Source: Rhizobium sullae (GTDB lineage Bacteria > Pseudomonadota > Alphaproteobacteria > Rhizobiales > Rhizobiaceae). Taken from it: a stretch of 61,020 nt of DNA. The position numbers were made by a program, and so were the translations under genes. How positions within the stretch are numbered: the stretch's first letter is position 1; each line of letters begins with the position of its first letter. Below the pieces are notes generated by a model. It ran no database searches and was not told the DNA's origin. It saw nothing but the letters and a program-made list of their open reading frames with translations. The stretch is taken from assembly GCF_900169785.1 (NCBI RefSeq), contig NZ_FWER01000029.1, forward strand, positions 1,090 through 62,109. The letters are read 5' to 3'. Below, in pieces: positions 7,537 to 15,770 of the stretch.

Positions 7537-8172
7537 ATGAAGACCCTGAACCAACTTGAAATGTCCCGCCGGGACTTACTTATCTCGTCGGCCGCGACTG
7601 TCGCGGTCACCGGGGCCGCCGGGAAGGCGGTGGCACAGTCCGCGGGTAATGAAATGGCCTATACATCGAAGGTTTCATTCACGGTCAACGGCGAGAGCCG
7701 CGACCTCGACGTAGACAACCGGACGACGCTGCTCGACGCGTTGCGCGAGCATCTTCATCTGACGGGCACGAAGAAGGGATGCGATCACGGCCAGTGCGGC
7801 GCGTGCACGGTCATGGTCGACGGCCATCGCATCAATTCCTGCCTGACGCTGGCCGTCATGCACGAGGGTGACGAGATCACGACGATTGAAGGTCTCGGAA
7901 AGCCAGGCGATCTCCACCCGATGCAGGCGGCCTTCGTCAAGCACGACGGATTCCAATGCGGCTACTGCACGCCCGGACAAATCTGTTCGTCCGTGGCGGT
8001 GCTGGAAGAGATCAAGGCGAACATCCCGAGCCACGTCACTGGCGACCTAACCGCACAGACGGCCGTCACGCCGGCCGAAATCCGCGAGCGCATGAGCGGC
8101 AACATTTGTCGTTGCGGCGCTTATTCCAACATTCTCGACGCCATCGTCGAAGTCGCGGAGACAAAAGCATGA
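7537..8172 (+). CDS. paoA: Periplasmic aldehyde oxidoreductase, [2Fe-2S] subunit
   Basis: The start is taken at the ATG giving MKTLNQLEMSRRDLL; a GTG lies four codons earlier. Residues 9-35 are a twin-arginine signal (SRRDLLISSAATVAV) ending near KAVAQSA. The rest is a xanthine-oxidase-family ferredoxin subunit. KKGCDHGQCGACTVMVDG binds the plant-type cluster; FQCGYCTPGQICSS and SGNICRCGAY bind the second cluster. It aligns closely with remembered E. coli PaoA (YagT). It passes electrons from the molybdenum centre to FAD. The Tat signal probably exports the folded heterotrimer. Its stop overlaps the start of paoB (ATGA). Confidence 0.93.
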   Translation: MKTLNQLEMSRRDLLISSAATVAVTGAAGKAVAQSAGNEMAYTSKVSFTVNGESRDLDVDNRTTLLDALREHLHLTGTKKGCDHGQCGACTVMVDGHRINSCLTLAVMHEGDEITTIEGLGKPGDLHPMQAAFVKHDGFQCGYCTPGQICSSVAVLEEIKANIPSHVTGDLTAQTAVTPAEIRERMSGNICRCGAYSNILDAIVEVAETKA

Positions 8173-9119
8173 GAGCCTTCACCTACGAGCGTGCCTCGTC
8201 CGTCGAGGCCGCGGCCAAGGCGGCCGCCTCCAATCCGGACGCGAAGTTCATCGCCGGCGGTACCAACCTTCTCGACCTCATGAAGCTCGAGATCGAGACG
8301 CCGACGCATCTGATAGACGTCAACGACCTCGGCCTGGACAAGATCGAAGCCACCCCGGAGGGCGGGCTGCGCATCGGAGCGCTTGTCCGCAATACCGAGC
8401 TCGCCGCACGCGAAACAGTCCGTCGAGATTACGCGCTGCTCTCCCGAGCGCTCGTCGCCGGCGCATCCGGCCAACTCCGCAACAGGGCGACGACGGCGGG
8501 AAACCTCCTGCAGCGCACGCGCTGTCCCTATTTCTACGATACCAATCAGCCGTGCAACAAGCGGCAGCCAGGCACCGGCTGTTCGGCCATCGGCGGCTTC
8601 AGCCGCCAGCACGCTGTCGTCGGCACGAGCGACGCCTGCATAGCCACCCATCCGAGCGACATGGCGATCGCCATGCGGACGCTGGATGCCGTGGTCGAAA
8701 CGTTGAAGGGGGACGGCAGCCGGCGTTCCATCCCCATCGCCGATTTCCACCGTCTGCCGGGCGATACGCCGCATATTGAGACCGTCTTGGAAAGCGGCGA
8801 GTTCATCACGGCGGTCATTCTCCCGCCGCCGATCGGGGGGCGCCACATCTACAGGAAGGTCCGCGATCGCGCCTCCTACGCCTTCGCGCTCGTCTCCGTC
8901 GGCGCCGTCATCCAACCGGATGGAACCGGACGGGTCGCCGTCGGTGGAGTTGCCCACAAGCCTTGGCGTGTCGAGGCGGCCGAAGCCGCTCTTGCGAAAG
9001 GTACGCGCGCCGCCGCCGGTATCCTTCTCGCGGACGCACGTCCTACCGAACAGAACCGTTTCAAGGTTGACCTGGTCGAGCGCACGCTCGCCGCGGTCAT
9101 CGCCGAAGCCAGGGGGTGA
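8169..9119 (+). CDS. paoB: Periplasmic aldehyde oxidoreductase, FAD-binding subunit
   Basis: ATG at 8169 overlaps the paoA stop (ATGA), which fixes the start; 316 residues, close to the 318 of E. coli PaoB. FAD-binding signature: AKFIAGGTNLLDLMKLE near residue 30. A Cys-rich insertion (RTRCPYFYDTNQPCNKRQPG followed by TGCSAIGG) is the feature that gives the PaoB branch an additional [4Fe-4S] cluster, as known for the E. coli enzyme. There is no signal peptide of its own, consistent with export as a complex on the PaoA Tat signal. Confidence 0.93.
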   Translation: MRAFTYERASSVEAAAKAAASNPDAKFIAGGTNLLDLMKLEIETPTHLIDVNDLGLDKIEATPEGGLRIGALVRNTELAARETVRRDYALLSRALVAGASGQLRNRATTAGNLLQRTRCPYFYDTNQPCNKRQPGTGCSAIGGFSRQHAVVGTSDACIATHPSDMAIAMRTLDAVVETLKGDGSRRSIPIADFHRLPGDTPHIETVLESGEFITAVILPPPIGGRHIYRKVRDRASYAFALVSVGAVIQPDGTGRVAVGGVAHKPWRVEAAEAALAKGTRAAAGILLADARPTEQNRFKVDLVERTLAAVIAEARG

Positions 9120-9122
9120 GCC

Positions 9123-11321
9123 ATGCAGTTCGATACGCCAGCGACAACCAACCCAATCGACCAGCTCAAAGTGGTCGGCCGCCCCATCCCCCGCATCGAC
9201 GGCCAGCTCAAGACCACAGGCCGGGCCATGTACGCATACGAGTGGCATGACCCGACCACACCCTATGCCTATGGCTACCCGGTCGGAGCCGCGATTGCCA
9301 AGGGACGCATTAAGTCAATGGACGTCTCCGCTGCCAAGAAGGCGCCGGGCGTACTTGCCGTTGTGAGCGCGCCTGAAGTCGGCGAGCGGAAGAAGGGCAG
9401 GTTCAACACTGCCAAGCTCTTCGGCGGCGATGAGGTCCAGCACTACCACCAGGCGATCGCCGTCGTCGTGGCCGAAACCTTTGAACAAGCCCGCGCCGCC
9501 GCAGCGCTGGTCAAGGTCGACTATGCCGAAGAGAAGGGCGTCTTCGATCTCAGGGAGGCGATGGATTCGGCGGTGAAGCCGGACGAGTCGCAGCAGCCGG
9601 ACTCAGCCGCCGGCGATTTCGAAGCAGCCTTCAGGACGGCTCCGATCACCCTGGACGAGACTTACACGACGCCGGACCAGTCCCACGCGATGATGGAGCC
9701 GCATGCTTCCATCGCCGCCTGGAACGACGAGGAGCTGACGGTCTGGACGTCCAGCCAGATGATCGACTGGTGGCGGTCGGATCTCGCGACGACCCTCGAT
9801 ATCGACAAGCAGAAGATCCACCTGATGTCGCCTTTCATTGGTGGCGGCTTCGGGGGGAAGCTGTTCCTGCGGGCCGACGCCGTCCTTGCCGCTTTTGGAG
9901 CAAAGGCTGCGAAACGACCCGTGAAGGTGGCGCTGCCGCGTCCGCTCATGATGAACAACACGACCCACCGGCCGGCGACCATCCAGCGCATCCGCATCGG
10001 AGCGGAACGCGACGGCAAGATTACCGCGATCGCTCATGAAAGCTGGTCGGGCGACCTTCCGGGCGGCGGTCTGGAGACGGCCGTCAACCAGACAAGGCTG
10101 CTTTACGCCGGTGCGAACCGCATGACGGCAATGCGGCTGGCAACGCTCCACCTCCCCGAGGGTAATGCCATGCGCGCTCCGGGGGAGGCGCCGGGGTTGA
10201 TGGCGCTGGAGGTCGCTATTGACGAGATGGCCGAGAAACTCGGCATCAATCCGGTCGAGTTCAGGATCATCAACGACACCCAGGTCGACCCCGAGAAGCC
10301 TGAGCGGCCGTTCTCACACCGCGATCTCGTCGGATGCATGAAGCTCGGCTCTGAGCGCTTCGGGTGGAGCGCAAGAGGAAGACCGGGGTCGAAGCGCGAG
10401 GGCGACTGGTTGATCGGCATGGGCGTCGCGGCCGCCTTCCGCAATAATCTCCTTCTTCCCTCCGGAGCTCGCGTCCGCCTCGATCGGGAAGGGGTCGTTA
10501 CCGTTGAAACAGACATGACCGACATCGGAACGGGAAGCTACACCATCATCGCGCAGACCGCGGCCGAGATGATGGGCGTCACCGTCGACAAGGTTGGCGT
10601 CCATCTCGGGGACTCCCGTTTCCCGATTTCTGCCGGTTCCGGCGGGCAGTTCGGCGGCAACTGTTCGACAGCGGGCGTCTACGCAGCCTGCGTCAAGCTC
10701 AGGGAAGCCGTCGCACAGAAACTTGGTTTCAATTCCGAGGACGTCGTCTTCGAAAACGGCGAGGTCCGTTCGGGCAACCGCTCAGTGCCGCTTGCTGAGG
10801 CGGCGGGTCCTGACGGTCTTATGGGCGAGGATACGATCCAATGGGGCGAGCTCTCCGAAACGCACCAGCAGTCGACCTTCGGAGCGCACTTCGTGGAGGT
10901 GGCCGTCGACGTCGCCACGGGCGAGAGCCGCATCCGCCGGATGCTCGCCGTCTGCGCGGCAGGGCGCATCCTCAACCCGATCACGGCGCGCAGCCAGGTT
11001 ATCGGCGCGATGACAATGGGCGCGGGCGGCGCCTTGTCCGAGGAGCTTGCGGTAGATATCCGCCGCGGCCTCTTCGTCAATCATGACCTCGCAGGCTATG
11101 AGGTGCCGGTGCATGCAGATATCCCCCATCAGGAGGTGATTTTCATGGACGAGACGGATCCGATGTCGTCCCCGATGAAGGCTAAGGGCGTCGGCGAGCT
11201 CGGCCTGTGCGGTGTCTCCGCCGCGATCGCCAACGCCATCTATAACGCGACCGGCGTCAGGGTCCGGCACTATCCGATCACGCTCGACAAGTTAATCGGC
11301 GGCCTTCCGGACGTCGCTTGA
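9123..11321 (+). CDS. paoC: Periplasmic aldehyde oxidoreductase, molybdenum-binding subunit
   Basis: ATG at 9123, three bases after paoB; 732 residues, matching the family length. The N-terminal domain begins VVGRPIPRIDGQLKTTGRAM. The molybdopterin-binding glycine segments include PFIGGGFGGKLFLR and SAGSGGQFGGNCSTAG, and AMRAPGEAPGLMALE is present. The catalytic Glu lies in KGVGELGLCGVSAAI near the C-terminus. It oxidises aldehydes, in E. coli mainly aromatic ones, to acids in the periplasm. E. coli paoD, the cofactor-insertion chaperone, has no counterpart beside this operon. Confidence 0.94.
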   Translation: MQFDTPATTNPIDQLKVVGRPIPRIDGQLKTTGRAMYAYEWHDPTTPYAYGYPVGAAIAKGRIKSMDVSAAKKAPGVLAVVSAPEVGERKKGRFNTAKLFGGDEVQHYHQAIAVVVAETFEQARAAAALVKVDYAEEKGVFDLREAMDSAVKPDESQQPDSAAGDFEAAFRTAPITLDETYTTPDQSHAMMEPHASIAAWNDEELTVWTSSQMIDWWRSDLATTLDIDKQKIHLMSPFIGGGFGGKLFLRADAVLAAFGAKAAKRPVKVALPRPLMMNNTTHRPATIQRIRIGAERDGKITAIAHESWSGDLPGGGLETAVNQTRLLYAGANRMTAMRLATLHLPEGNAMRAPGEAPGLMALEVAIDEMAEKLGINPVEFRIINDTQVDPEKPERPFSHRDLVGCMKLGSERFGWSARGRPGSKREGDWLIGMGVAAAFRNNLLLPSGARVRLDREGVVTVETDMTDIGTGSYTIIAQTAAEMMGVTVDKVGVHLGDSRFPISAGSGGQFGGNCSTAGVYAACVKLREAVAQKLGFNSEDVVFENGEVRSGNRSVPLAEAAGPDGLMGEDTIQWGELSETHQQSTFGAHFVEVAVDVATGESRIRRMLAVCAAGRILNPITARSQVIGAMTMGAGGALSEELAVDIRRGLFVNHDLAGYEVPVHADIPHQEVIFMDETDPMSSPMKAKGVGELGLCGVSAAIANAIYNATGVRVRHYPITLDKLIGGLPDVA

Positions 11322-11327
11322 AGCCAA

Positions 11328-11353
11328 GACGGCGGTCTCCGCAGGCCGCCGTC
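11328..11353 (+). terminator. Stem-loop after paoC
   Basis: It begins seven bases after the paoC stop. Arms GACGGCGG and CCGCCGTC (8 perfect pairs, extendable to 11 with one G-U) form a GC-rich hairpin. There is no following T-run, so it may be a Rho-assisted or mRNA-stabilising end. Confidence 0.5.
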
Positions 11354-11689
11354 AACTCCAAAGGACCCGCCGCGAAGCAGATCTTCCCTCCAAACTTGCT
11401 ACCAACGCCCGAGAACGCTTGCGACCGACGATCCCGCCCTTGCCGTCGATGCCTATCCTGAACCTGGTCGCAGCGGGAATTCCCTCGCTCTACGGCGCAT
11501 GGAGTGTCGTTGCTGTCGTTTTCTCCTCCGCGTCCGATCCGCCTCGGGTCGTCGCTTCCCTTGGCCATCTTCGTCCAGTGACGCTGGCTCAACGCGAAGG
11601 ACGCGGCAATCCCTCCGCCCAGTCCCAGGCGATGACGGTGTCGCCAGATTGCCAAAAATCGGATCGTCGCCGCACCTGACGGCCTGCCG
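11354..11689. other. Gap between paoC and the convergent LysR gene
   Basis: About 335 bases with no gene I can support. Several overlapping open frames on both strands read as Arg/Ser-rich, out-of-frame translations without recognisable motifs. Confidence 0.4.
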
Positions 11690-12583
11690 TCATTCCCGAT
11701 GGCGCAGAGCGTTCACAAGCGCCACGAAGGCCGGAGAGGGTTGTCTTCTGCTGGGGTAATAGAGGTGGTAGCCGTCCCAGTAAGGCGAATATGATTCCAG
11801 GACGCGTACCAGACGGCCTTCCGCTATATGAGGCAGAGCCTCGTCCTCCGGCACGTATGCCAGGCCAAACCCTTCCAATGCCGCCTCCAAGCCCTGATAG
11901 GAATTGTTGAACGCAAGCTGTCCCTCGACCCGGATCTTGATCTCGTGCCCGTTGTCTTCGAACTCCCATGGCCAGAAACCCCCATAGGTGGGCAGGCGCT
12001 CGTTGATGCAGTTGTGTCGGACGAGGTCCTGCGGAGTCTCGGGAACTCCCTTGGTCTCGAAATATGAGGGGGCGCCGACGACGGCGAACCGGAAATCAGG
12101 ACCGATGCGTGCCGAGATCATGTCCTTGGCCACCTGCTCGCCCATCCGGACTCCTGCGTCGAAACGCTCCGTCACGATGTCCGACAGCCCGTTCTCGCGC
12201 ACCAGCTCCACCTTGATGTCAGGGTTGTTTGGCAGAAAACGCCGGAGCTTGGGCCAGATGACCCAGTTTATCGCGTGGTCAGAGGCCGTGATGCGGATGT
12301 TCCCCGCCGGCTTTTCCCGCAGCTCTGTTAGAGCCTCGAGTTCGGCCTCGATCTCATCGAAATGCGGGCCAACGCCCTGGAACAGTCTCTCTCCGGCGTC
12401 AGTCAGCGAGACGGCGCGCGTCGTACGGGTCAGAAGGCGGACGCCGAGCCGCGTTTCGAGCTGCCGGACGATGTGGCTGAGCGCAGACTGTGAGACGCCG
12501 AGCTTCGCGGCCGCTCTCGTGAAGCTCCTCTCTCGGGCGACCGCCAGAAAGGCCATCAGATCATTGACACTCGCTCGCGGCAT
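11690..12583 (-). CDS. LysR-family transcriptional regulator
   Basis: 297 residues, the usual LTTR length. The N-terminal winged helix reads NDLMAFLAVARERSFTRAAA and LGVSQSALSHIVRQLETRLG, then LLTRTTRAVSLTDAGERL. The effector domain follows (IRITASDHAINWVIWPKLRR, SDIVTERFDAGVRMGEQV), typical of the CrgA/AaeR-like branch that often controls adjacent oxidoreductase or efflux genes. It converges on paoABC. On its upstream side the divergent partner is now only a fragment of an SDR gene followed by a truncated MFS gene. Its original target may therefore be lost, and control of pao is possible but unproven. Confidence 0.9.
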   Translation of the reverse strand: MPRASVNDLMAFLAVARERSFTRAAAKLGVSQSALSHIVRQLETRLGVRLLTRTTRAVSLTDAGERLFQGVGPHFDEIEAELEALTELREKPAGNIRITASDHAINWVIWPKLRRFLPNNPDIKVELVRENGLSDIVTERFDAGVRMGEQVAKDMISARIGPDFRFAVVGAPSYFETKGVPETPQDLVRHNCINERLPTYGGFWPWEFEDNGHEIKIRVEGQLAFNNSYQGLEAALEGFGLAYVPEDEALPHIAEGRLVRVLESYSPYWDGYHLYYPSRRQPSPAFVALVNALRHRE

Positions 12584-12795
12584 TCATCAAGCTCCTGCAG
12601 GGCAAATCGCGGTTGTACCGAATTTGCAGAGACTGGACATTGAAATCATTGTGAGCACTTGGCCAGCCCACCTTGCATCGTAGATGCGTCAATTCATGAA
12701 ACTAGCTCACAACTACATGCGAGATCAGTCGACTAATCCAGGCCTCGTCATTCTGTTAGACGCTAAGCGACCATGGATCCGAACGAGAAACCACG

Positions 12796-12924
12796 ATCAA
12801 TGCAGGTCTCGATCGACGGCGTCTCATTGCCGTGGCGTTGGCGGGCTGCCTCTTCGCGATCTCGCAGCCCGACGACGTCGATGTGAATGAGCTCCTGTTC
12901 GGGCCTACCACCCAGGCTCAGTAG
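12796..12924 (+). pseudogene. C-terminal remnant of an SDR oxidoreductase
   Basis: A 42-codon open stretch without a start ends in TAG at 12922-12924. It encodes AVALAGCLFAISQPDDVDVN followed by ELLFGPTTQAQ. The segment FAIxQPDDVDVNE-LLF-xPTxQ is the familiar C-terminus of YdfG-like short-chain dehydrogenases. The N-terminal Rossmann motif (TGxxxGIG) and the YxxxK active site are absent upstream; 12584-12795 shows no coding pattern. I read this as the tail of a gene whose body was deleted, originally divergent from the LysR regulator. Confidence 0.6.
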
Positions 12925-13070
12925 CCTGCCATTCGCCTATGTCTTGACCCGCTCAACGCGCGGAGTGTGCGGTTCCCACGACGTGAAACGAACAAGCTCA
13001 ACAGTCGGACCGGGTCACTGATACCGCACGCGCCGAACCCAACAGCAGTACCCGCAAAAAGGAATGATCA

Positions 13071-13253
13071 ATGTCGTTGCAAGCTATATCAGAGGAGTAC
13101 AAGGACGAAGGACGTGTCGCCGCGTGGAGCGGCGTGCTCGCTCTGTCGCTTACTGCGTTCGCGCTTATTTCGTCCGAGTTCATGACGCTTGGTGCCGGAG
13201 GCCAGATCCCGCTTTCGACCTCCGCGGGTAGCAATCGGCTGGTTACTTTGTAA
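13071..13253 (+). pseudogene. N-terminal fragment of an MFS transporter
   Basis: ATG at 13071 with a ribosome site (AAGGAA). The first 45 codons read as the amino end of an AraJ/SotB-type major facilitator, with first helix WSGVLALSLTAFALISSEFM. After EFM the sequence becomes unrelated (TLGAGGQIPLSTS) and stops at 13253, so about 350 residues are missing. The break lies just before the toxin-antitoxin operon at 13301, suggesting that the cassette arrived, or a deletion ended, here. Confidence 0.6.
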
Positions 13254-13300
13254 GGCCCTCGAGTGAATAAGGCGCATGATATTGATTTTAGTGCCTGAAG

Positions 13301-13328
13301 GTAATACCTTTGTGGCGTCCGGTATTAC
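13301..13328. promoter_or_regulatory. Candidate antitoxin operator (inverted repeat)
   Basis: Perfect 8-bp arms GTAATACC (13301-13308) and GGTATTAC (13321-13328). The arm centres are 20 bp apart, two helical turns, which suits a dimer of an AbrB-type antitoxin on one DNA face. The repeat ends 12 bases before the antitoxin ATG. It would mediate autoregulation of the pair. Confidence 0.6.
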
Positions 13329-13340
13329 AAGGTCGCGGAA

Positions 13341-13574
13341 ATGACGACAACAGTCACAGCAAAAGGTCAGGTCACGATTCCGAAGGCGGTTCGGGACCTG
13401 CTCGGAATCGCTCCTGGCAGCAAGGTAGATTTCCTTCGAGCTGCAGATGGAAGCGTTGTTCTGACAAGGGCTGACAAGAAGCAGCCGCCGAGCCGCTTCC
13501 AAAGACTTCGTGGCCATGCCGGGAAGGGTCTCGATACCGATGCCATCATGGCGATGACACGTGGCGAAGCGTGA
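13341..13574 (+). CDS. AbrB/SpoVT-type antitoxin
   Basis: 77 residues. The swapped-hairpin DNA-binding domain is at the N-terminus (MTTTVTAKGQVTIPKAVRDL followed by LGIAPGSKVDF), the signature of VapB/MazE-type antitoxins. The C-terminal tail (RFQRLRGHAGKGLDTDAIMA) would wrap the PIN toxin. Its stop overlaps the GTG start of the toxin, typical translational coupling. It probably binds the inverted repeat at 13301-13328 to repress its own operon. Confidence 0.9.
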   Translation: MTTTVTAKGQVTIPKAVRDLLGIAPGSKVDFLRAADGSVVLTRADKKQPPSRFQRLRGHAGKGLDTDAIMAMTRGEA

Positions 13575-13975
13575 CGCTTGTTGACACAAATGTCCTGCTC
13601 GATCTTGTAACCAATGATCCGATTTGGGCGGACTGGTCTGTCGCGCAGCTGGAAGCTGCCAGCCTTGCAGGGCCATTGTTGATCAACGATGTGATCTATG
13701 CAGAACTCGCTGTTCGTTATGAACGCATCGAAGACCTGGATGCGTTCATTGAAGCGGCTGGCTTTGAACTTGCCTCGTTGCCGCGCGCGGCGTTGTTTCT
13801 CGCCGGAAAGGTATTTAGGCAATACCGCAGGGCCGGCGGTTCGCGCACTGGTGTGTTACCGGACTTTTTCATTGGTTCGCAAGCCGCCGTGCAAAAACTA
13901 CCCTTGCTGACGCGGGACATAGGTCGTTATCGGACCTATTTCCCGACAGTTGAGCTGATCACGCCGGATTCGTAA
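13571..13975 (+). CDS. vapC: VapC-type PIN-domain toxin
   Basis: The GTG start at 13571 overlaps the antitoxin stop (GTGA). 134 residues. The PIN-domain acids are visible: LVDTNVLLD (first Asp), VIYAELAVRY (Glu), GVLPDFFIGSQA (third Asp), and LLTRDIGRYRTYFP (fourth Asp). VapC toxins are Mg-dependent RNases that cut tRNA or rRNA and arrest translation when the antitoxin decays. Length and operon layout are standard. The specific RNA target is unknown. Confidence 0.9.
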   Translation: MTLVDTNVLLDLVTNDPIWADWSVAQLEAASLAGPLLINDVIYAELAVRYERIEDLDAFIEAAGFELASLPRAALFLAGKVFRQYRRAGGSRTGVLPDFFIGSQAAVQKLPLLTRDIGRYRTYFPTVELITPDS

Positions 13976-14368
13976 TGTCATATGGGGCAGGCGAGAAAGC
14001 TCCGCCGCTTCGGTTAGAGTCCGGCCGCCTTATGCCAAACCGGTCGCGTCGCCGAAGGAAATTCGCCGGCGCACAGGTCTCGCGGCGGCACGGCTCAGGC
14101 ATATCGCAGCCAGCCAGTGGTCCACCCGCAAGTACATGAACATGGGTCCTCTTTACGCGGAGCAATATTTAACCCACGGAGCTGTCGCCTGAAAAAGTGC
14201 GAAACAATCTGGATACTACCTTTTGACGACATCAGAGAGCAATTTACACTCGATGACTAAAGCGGCTTTATCAGCGCGCCAACGAAGATCGCTCCGCACA
14301 GACAGCGAAGAAAATACAGACGCCGAGCCGAACTCTCTTGGCAGCAGAAGCGAGTAGCATCGTCTTTC
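13976..14368. other. Intergenic region between the two toxin-antitoxin loci
   Basis: A plus-strand open stretch ending at 14190 (KEIRRRTGLAAARLRHIAAS followed by QWSTRKYM) looks protein-like but lacks a supported start and a known relative, so it is not called. The remainder is AT-richer and should contain the hipA promoter. Confidence 0.4.
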
Positions 14369-14386
14369 AACCCATTAAAGTGGGTT
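14369..14386. promoter_or_regulatory. HipB-type operator 1
   Basis: AACCC-N8-GGGTT, with perfect 5-bp arms and exactly the 8-base spacer of the known E. coli HipB operator (TATCC-N8-GGATA). It lies 49 bases upstream of the hipA start. Confidence 0.55.
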
Positions 14387-14412
14387 GATTTTCTTTTAAA
14401 TTAGCATTAATT

Positions 14413-14430
14413 GATCCACTGAAAGGGTCA
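14413..14430. promoter_or_regulatory. HipB-type operator 2, overlapping the ribosome site
   Basis: GATCC-N8-GGTCA, an imperfect copy (three of five arm pairs) with the same N8 spacing. It is centred 44 bp (about four turns) from operator 1 and overlaps the AAAGGG ribosome site of hipA. The pair suggests cooperative repression by HipB dimers. Confidence 0.5.
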
Positions 14431-14434
14431 AATA

Positions 14435-15757
14435 ATGCAGCTGGCGCTTCAAACCCATCTTAACGGAGAGTGGCATCAAGCCGCGACCCTGGAACTTAAG
14501 GACGACTCGGCCGGCTATCAAGGTGCGTCAATAGTCGATTTCGATCTTGACTATTTCGTCACGCAGGCCTCGGCGGAATTCGCGGCGGGAAAGACGGTTC
14601 GCGACCATCGCGCCTTGTCCGTCCGCAATCCCGTGGACCTTGAAAGCCGATACAGCCCTAACTGGCCACCATTCCTTTTGGACCTGATGCCACAAGGGCA
14701 CGCTAGGAGAAAACTGGCCGAATACCTCGGGCTTGCTGAAGGCTCGCGCGCTTCGGACCTTCCCCTGCTTCTCCGTTCGGCGACGGGCGGAGTAGGCAAT
14801 ATTCGCATCAAGGAAGCCGCTGACGCTCAAGCGGACCGATTGCGCGGCGTACGACGCCAAGGCGTGACAGAGGCGGAAATCCTCGAGCGGTCGGATCGCT
14901 TCATGGAAGTCGCAGATCGGTTTGGAATGCTCGCCTCGGGCTCCAGTGGCCTGCAAGGGGAGTGGCCAAAGGTTTCCATGACGCAAGCGAATGACGGGCT
15001 CTACTACCCAGACAGCTTCGTCGCCGATGGTGAGGCCGTGCGTTATGTCATCGTCAAGCTAGTTCGAAGCACTGAGCCCGTCGATCGCCTCATTCTCGAA
15101 GGCGAGGCGCTTTACTCTCGAATCGCCCTTGAGATCGGTCTGAATGTCCGCGAACCCTCCACCTATGCCGAAGGCGTGCTGATTATCCCCCGTTTCGACC
15201 GGAAGAAGGGTGGAGGCGGTGAAACCGTGCGGCTGGGACAGGAAAGCCTCGTGTCCGCGATCGGTGTCGCGGATTTCGGCCATGTCGGCACGCACGAGGC
15301 GTACATCGATGTTCTGCGTCGTTACTCGGCCGATCCGTTCGCGGATATTGCCGAATACCTGAAACGCGACGTCACCAACTTGGCGCTCGGCAATCCTGAC
15401 AATCACGGCCGGAACTCGGCCCTCAGCAAACATCCTGACGGAACAATCCGTCTGTCTCCGCTATTTGACTTCACGCCCATGCGGCTCGCCAAAGAGGGGA
15501 TTGTTCGCTCTACCCGCTGGGCTCTGATGGGCAACGGTGGTCGAGACCATCTCCCGGATTGGAAGTGCATTTGTGCCGAACTTATGCCTGAACCAGATCA
15601 GCAAGGCGGGCTTCTGATTACGCTTTCCGCGTTTGCCGAACGCCTACGACACGCACCCAGTATGGCAAAAGATATGGGCGCCCCATCGGAAATTCTGGAA
15701 CGAGCCATGGGGCGGTGTGCCGAAATTGCTGATAGCGTTTCGGCGACGTGCTCGTGA
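14435..15757 (+). CDS. hipA: HipA-type serine/threonine kinase toxin
   Basis: 440 residues from the ATG at 14435. HipA landmarks: N-subdomain with ESRYSPNWPPFLLDLMPQGH, phosphate-binding loop SGSSGLQGEWPKVSM, catalytic loop NLALGNPDNHGRNSALS (the N-x-DNHxxN pattern), and metal-binding LSPLFDFTP in place of kinase DFG. HipA kinases cause growth arrest, in E. coli by phosphorylating glutamyl-tRNA synthetase; this one's target may differ. It precedes its HTH partner by 13 bases, the reverse of the canonical hipB-hipA order. Confidence 0.9.
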   Translation: MQLALQTHLNGEWHQAATLELKDDSAGYQGASIVDFDLDYFVTQASAEFAAGKTVRDHRALSVRNPVDLESRYSPNWPPFLLDLMPQGHARRKLAEYLGLAEGSRASDLPLLLRSATGGVGNIRIKEAADAQADRLRGVRRQGVTEAEILERSDRFMEVADRFGMLASGSSGLQGEWPKVSMTQANDGLYYPDSFVADGEAVRYVIVKLVRSTEPVDRLILEGEALYSRIALEIGLNVREPSTYAEGVLIIPRFDRKKGGGGETVRLGQESLVSAIGVADFGHVGTHEAYIDVLRRYSADPFADIAEYLKRDVTNLALGNPDNHGRNSALSKHPDGTIRLSPLFDFTPMRLAKEGIVRSTRWALMGNGGRDHLPDWKCICAELMPEPDQQGGLLITLSAFAERLRHAPSMAKDMGAPSEILERAMGRCAEIADSVSATCS

Positions 15758-15770
15758 TTGGGAATGAGAT

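Noticed and set aside
7141..7554. Minus-strand open frame before paoA
   Set aside because: A short protein-like stretch is present, but it overlaps the paoA start, lacks a ribosome site and matches no family I recognise.
8121..9248. Long minus-strand open frame (375 codons) opposite paoB
   Set aside because: It is antisense to a clearly conserved gene. The translation is Arg/Gly/Asp-rich without motifs, typical of the complement of high-GC codons.
13976..14190. Open stretch after vapC (KEIRRRTGLAAARLRHIAAS)
   Set aside because: No supported start codon and no recognised relative; could be chance in GC-rich sequence.
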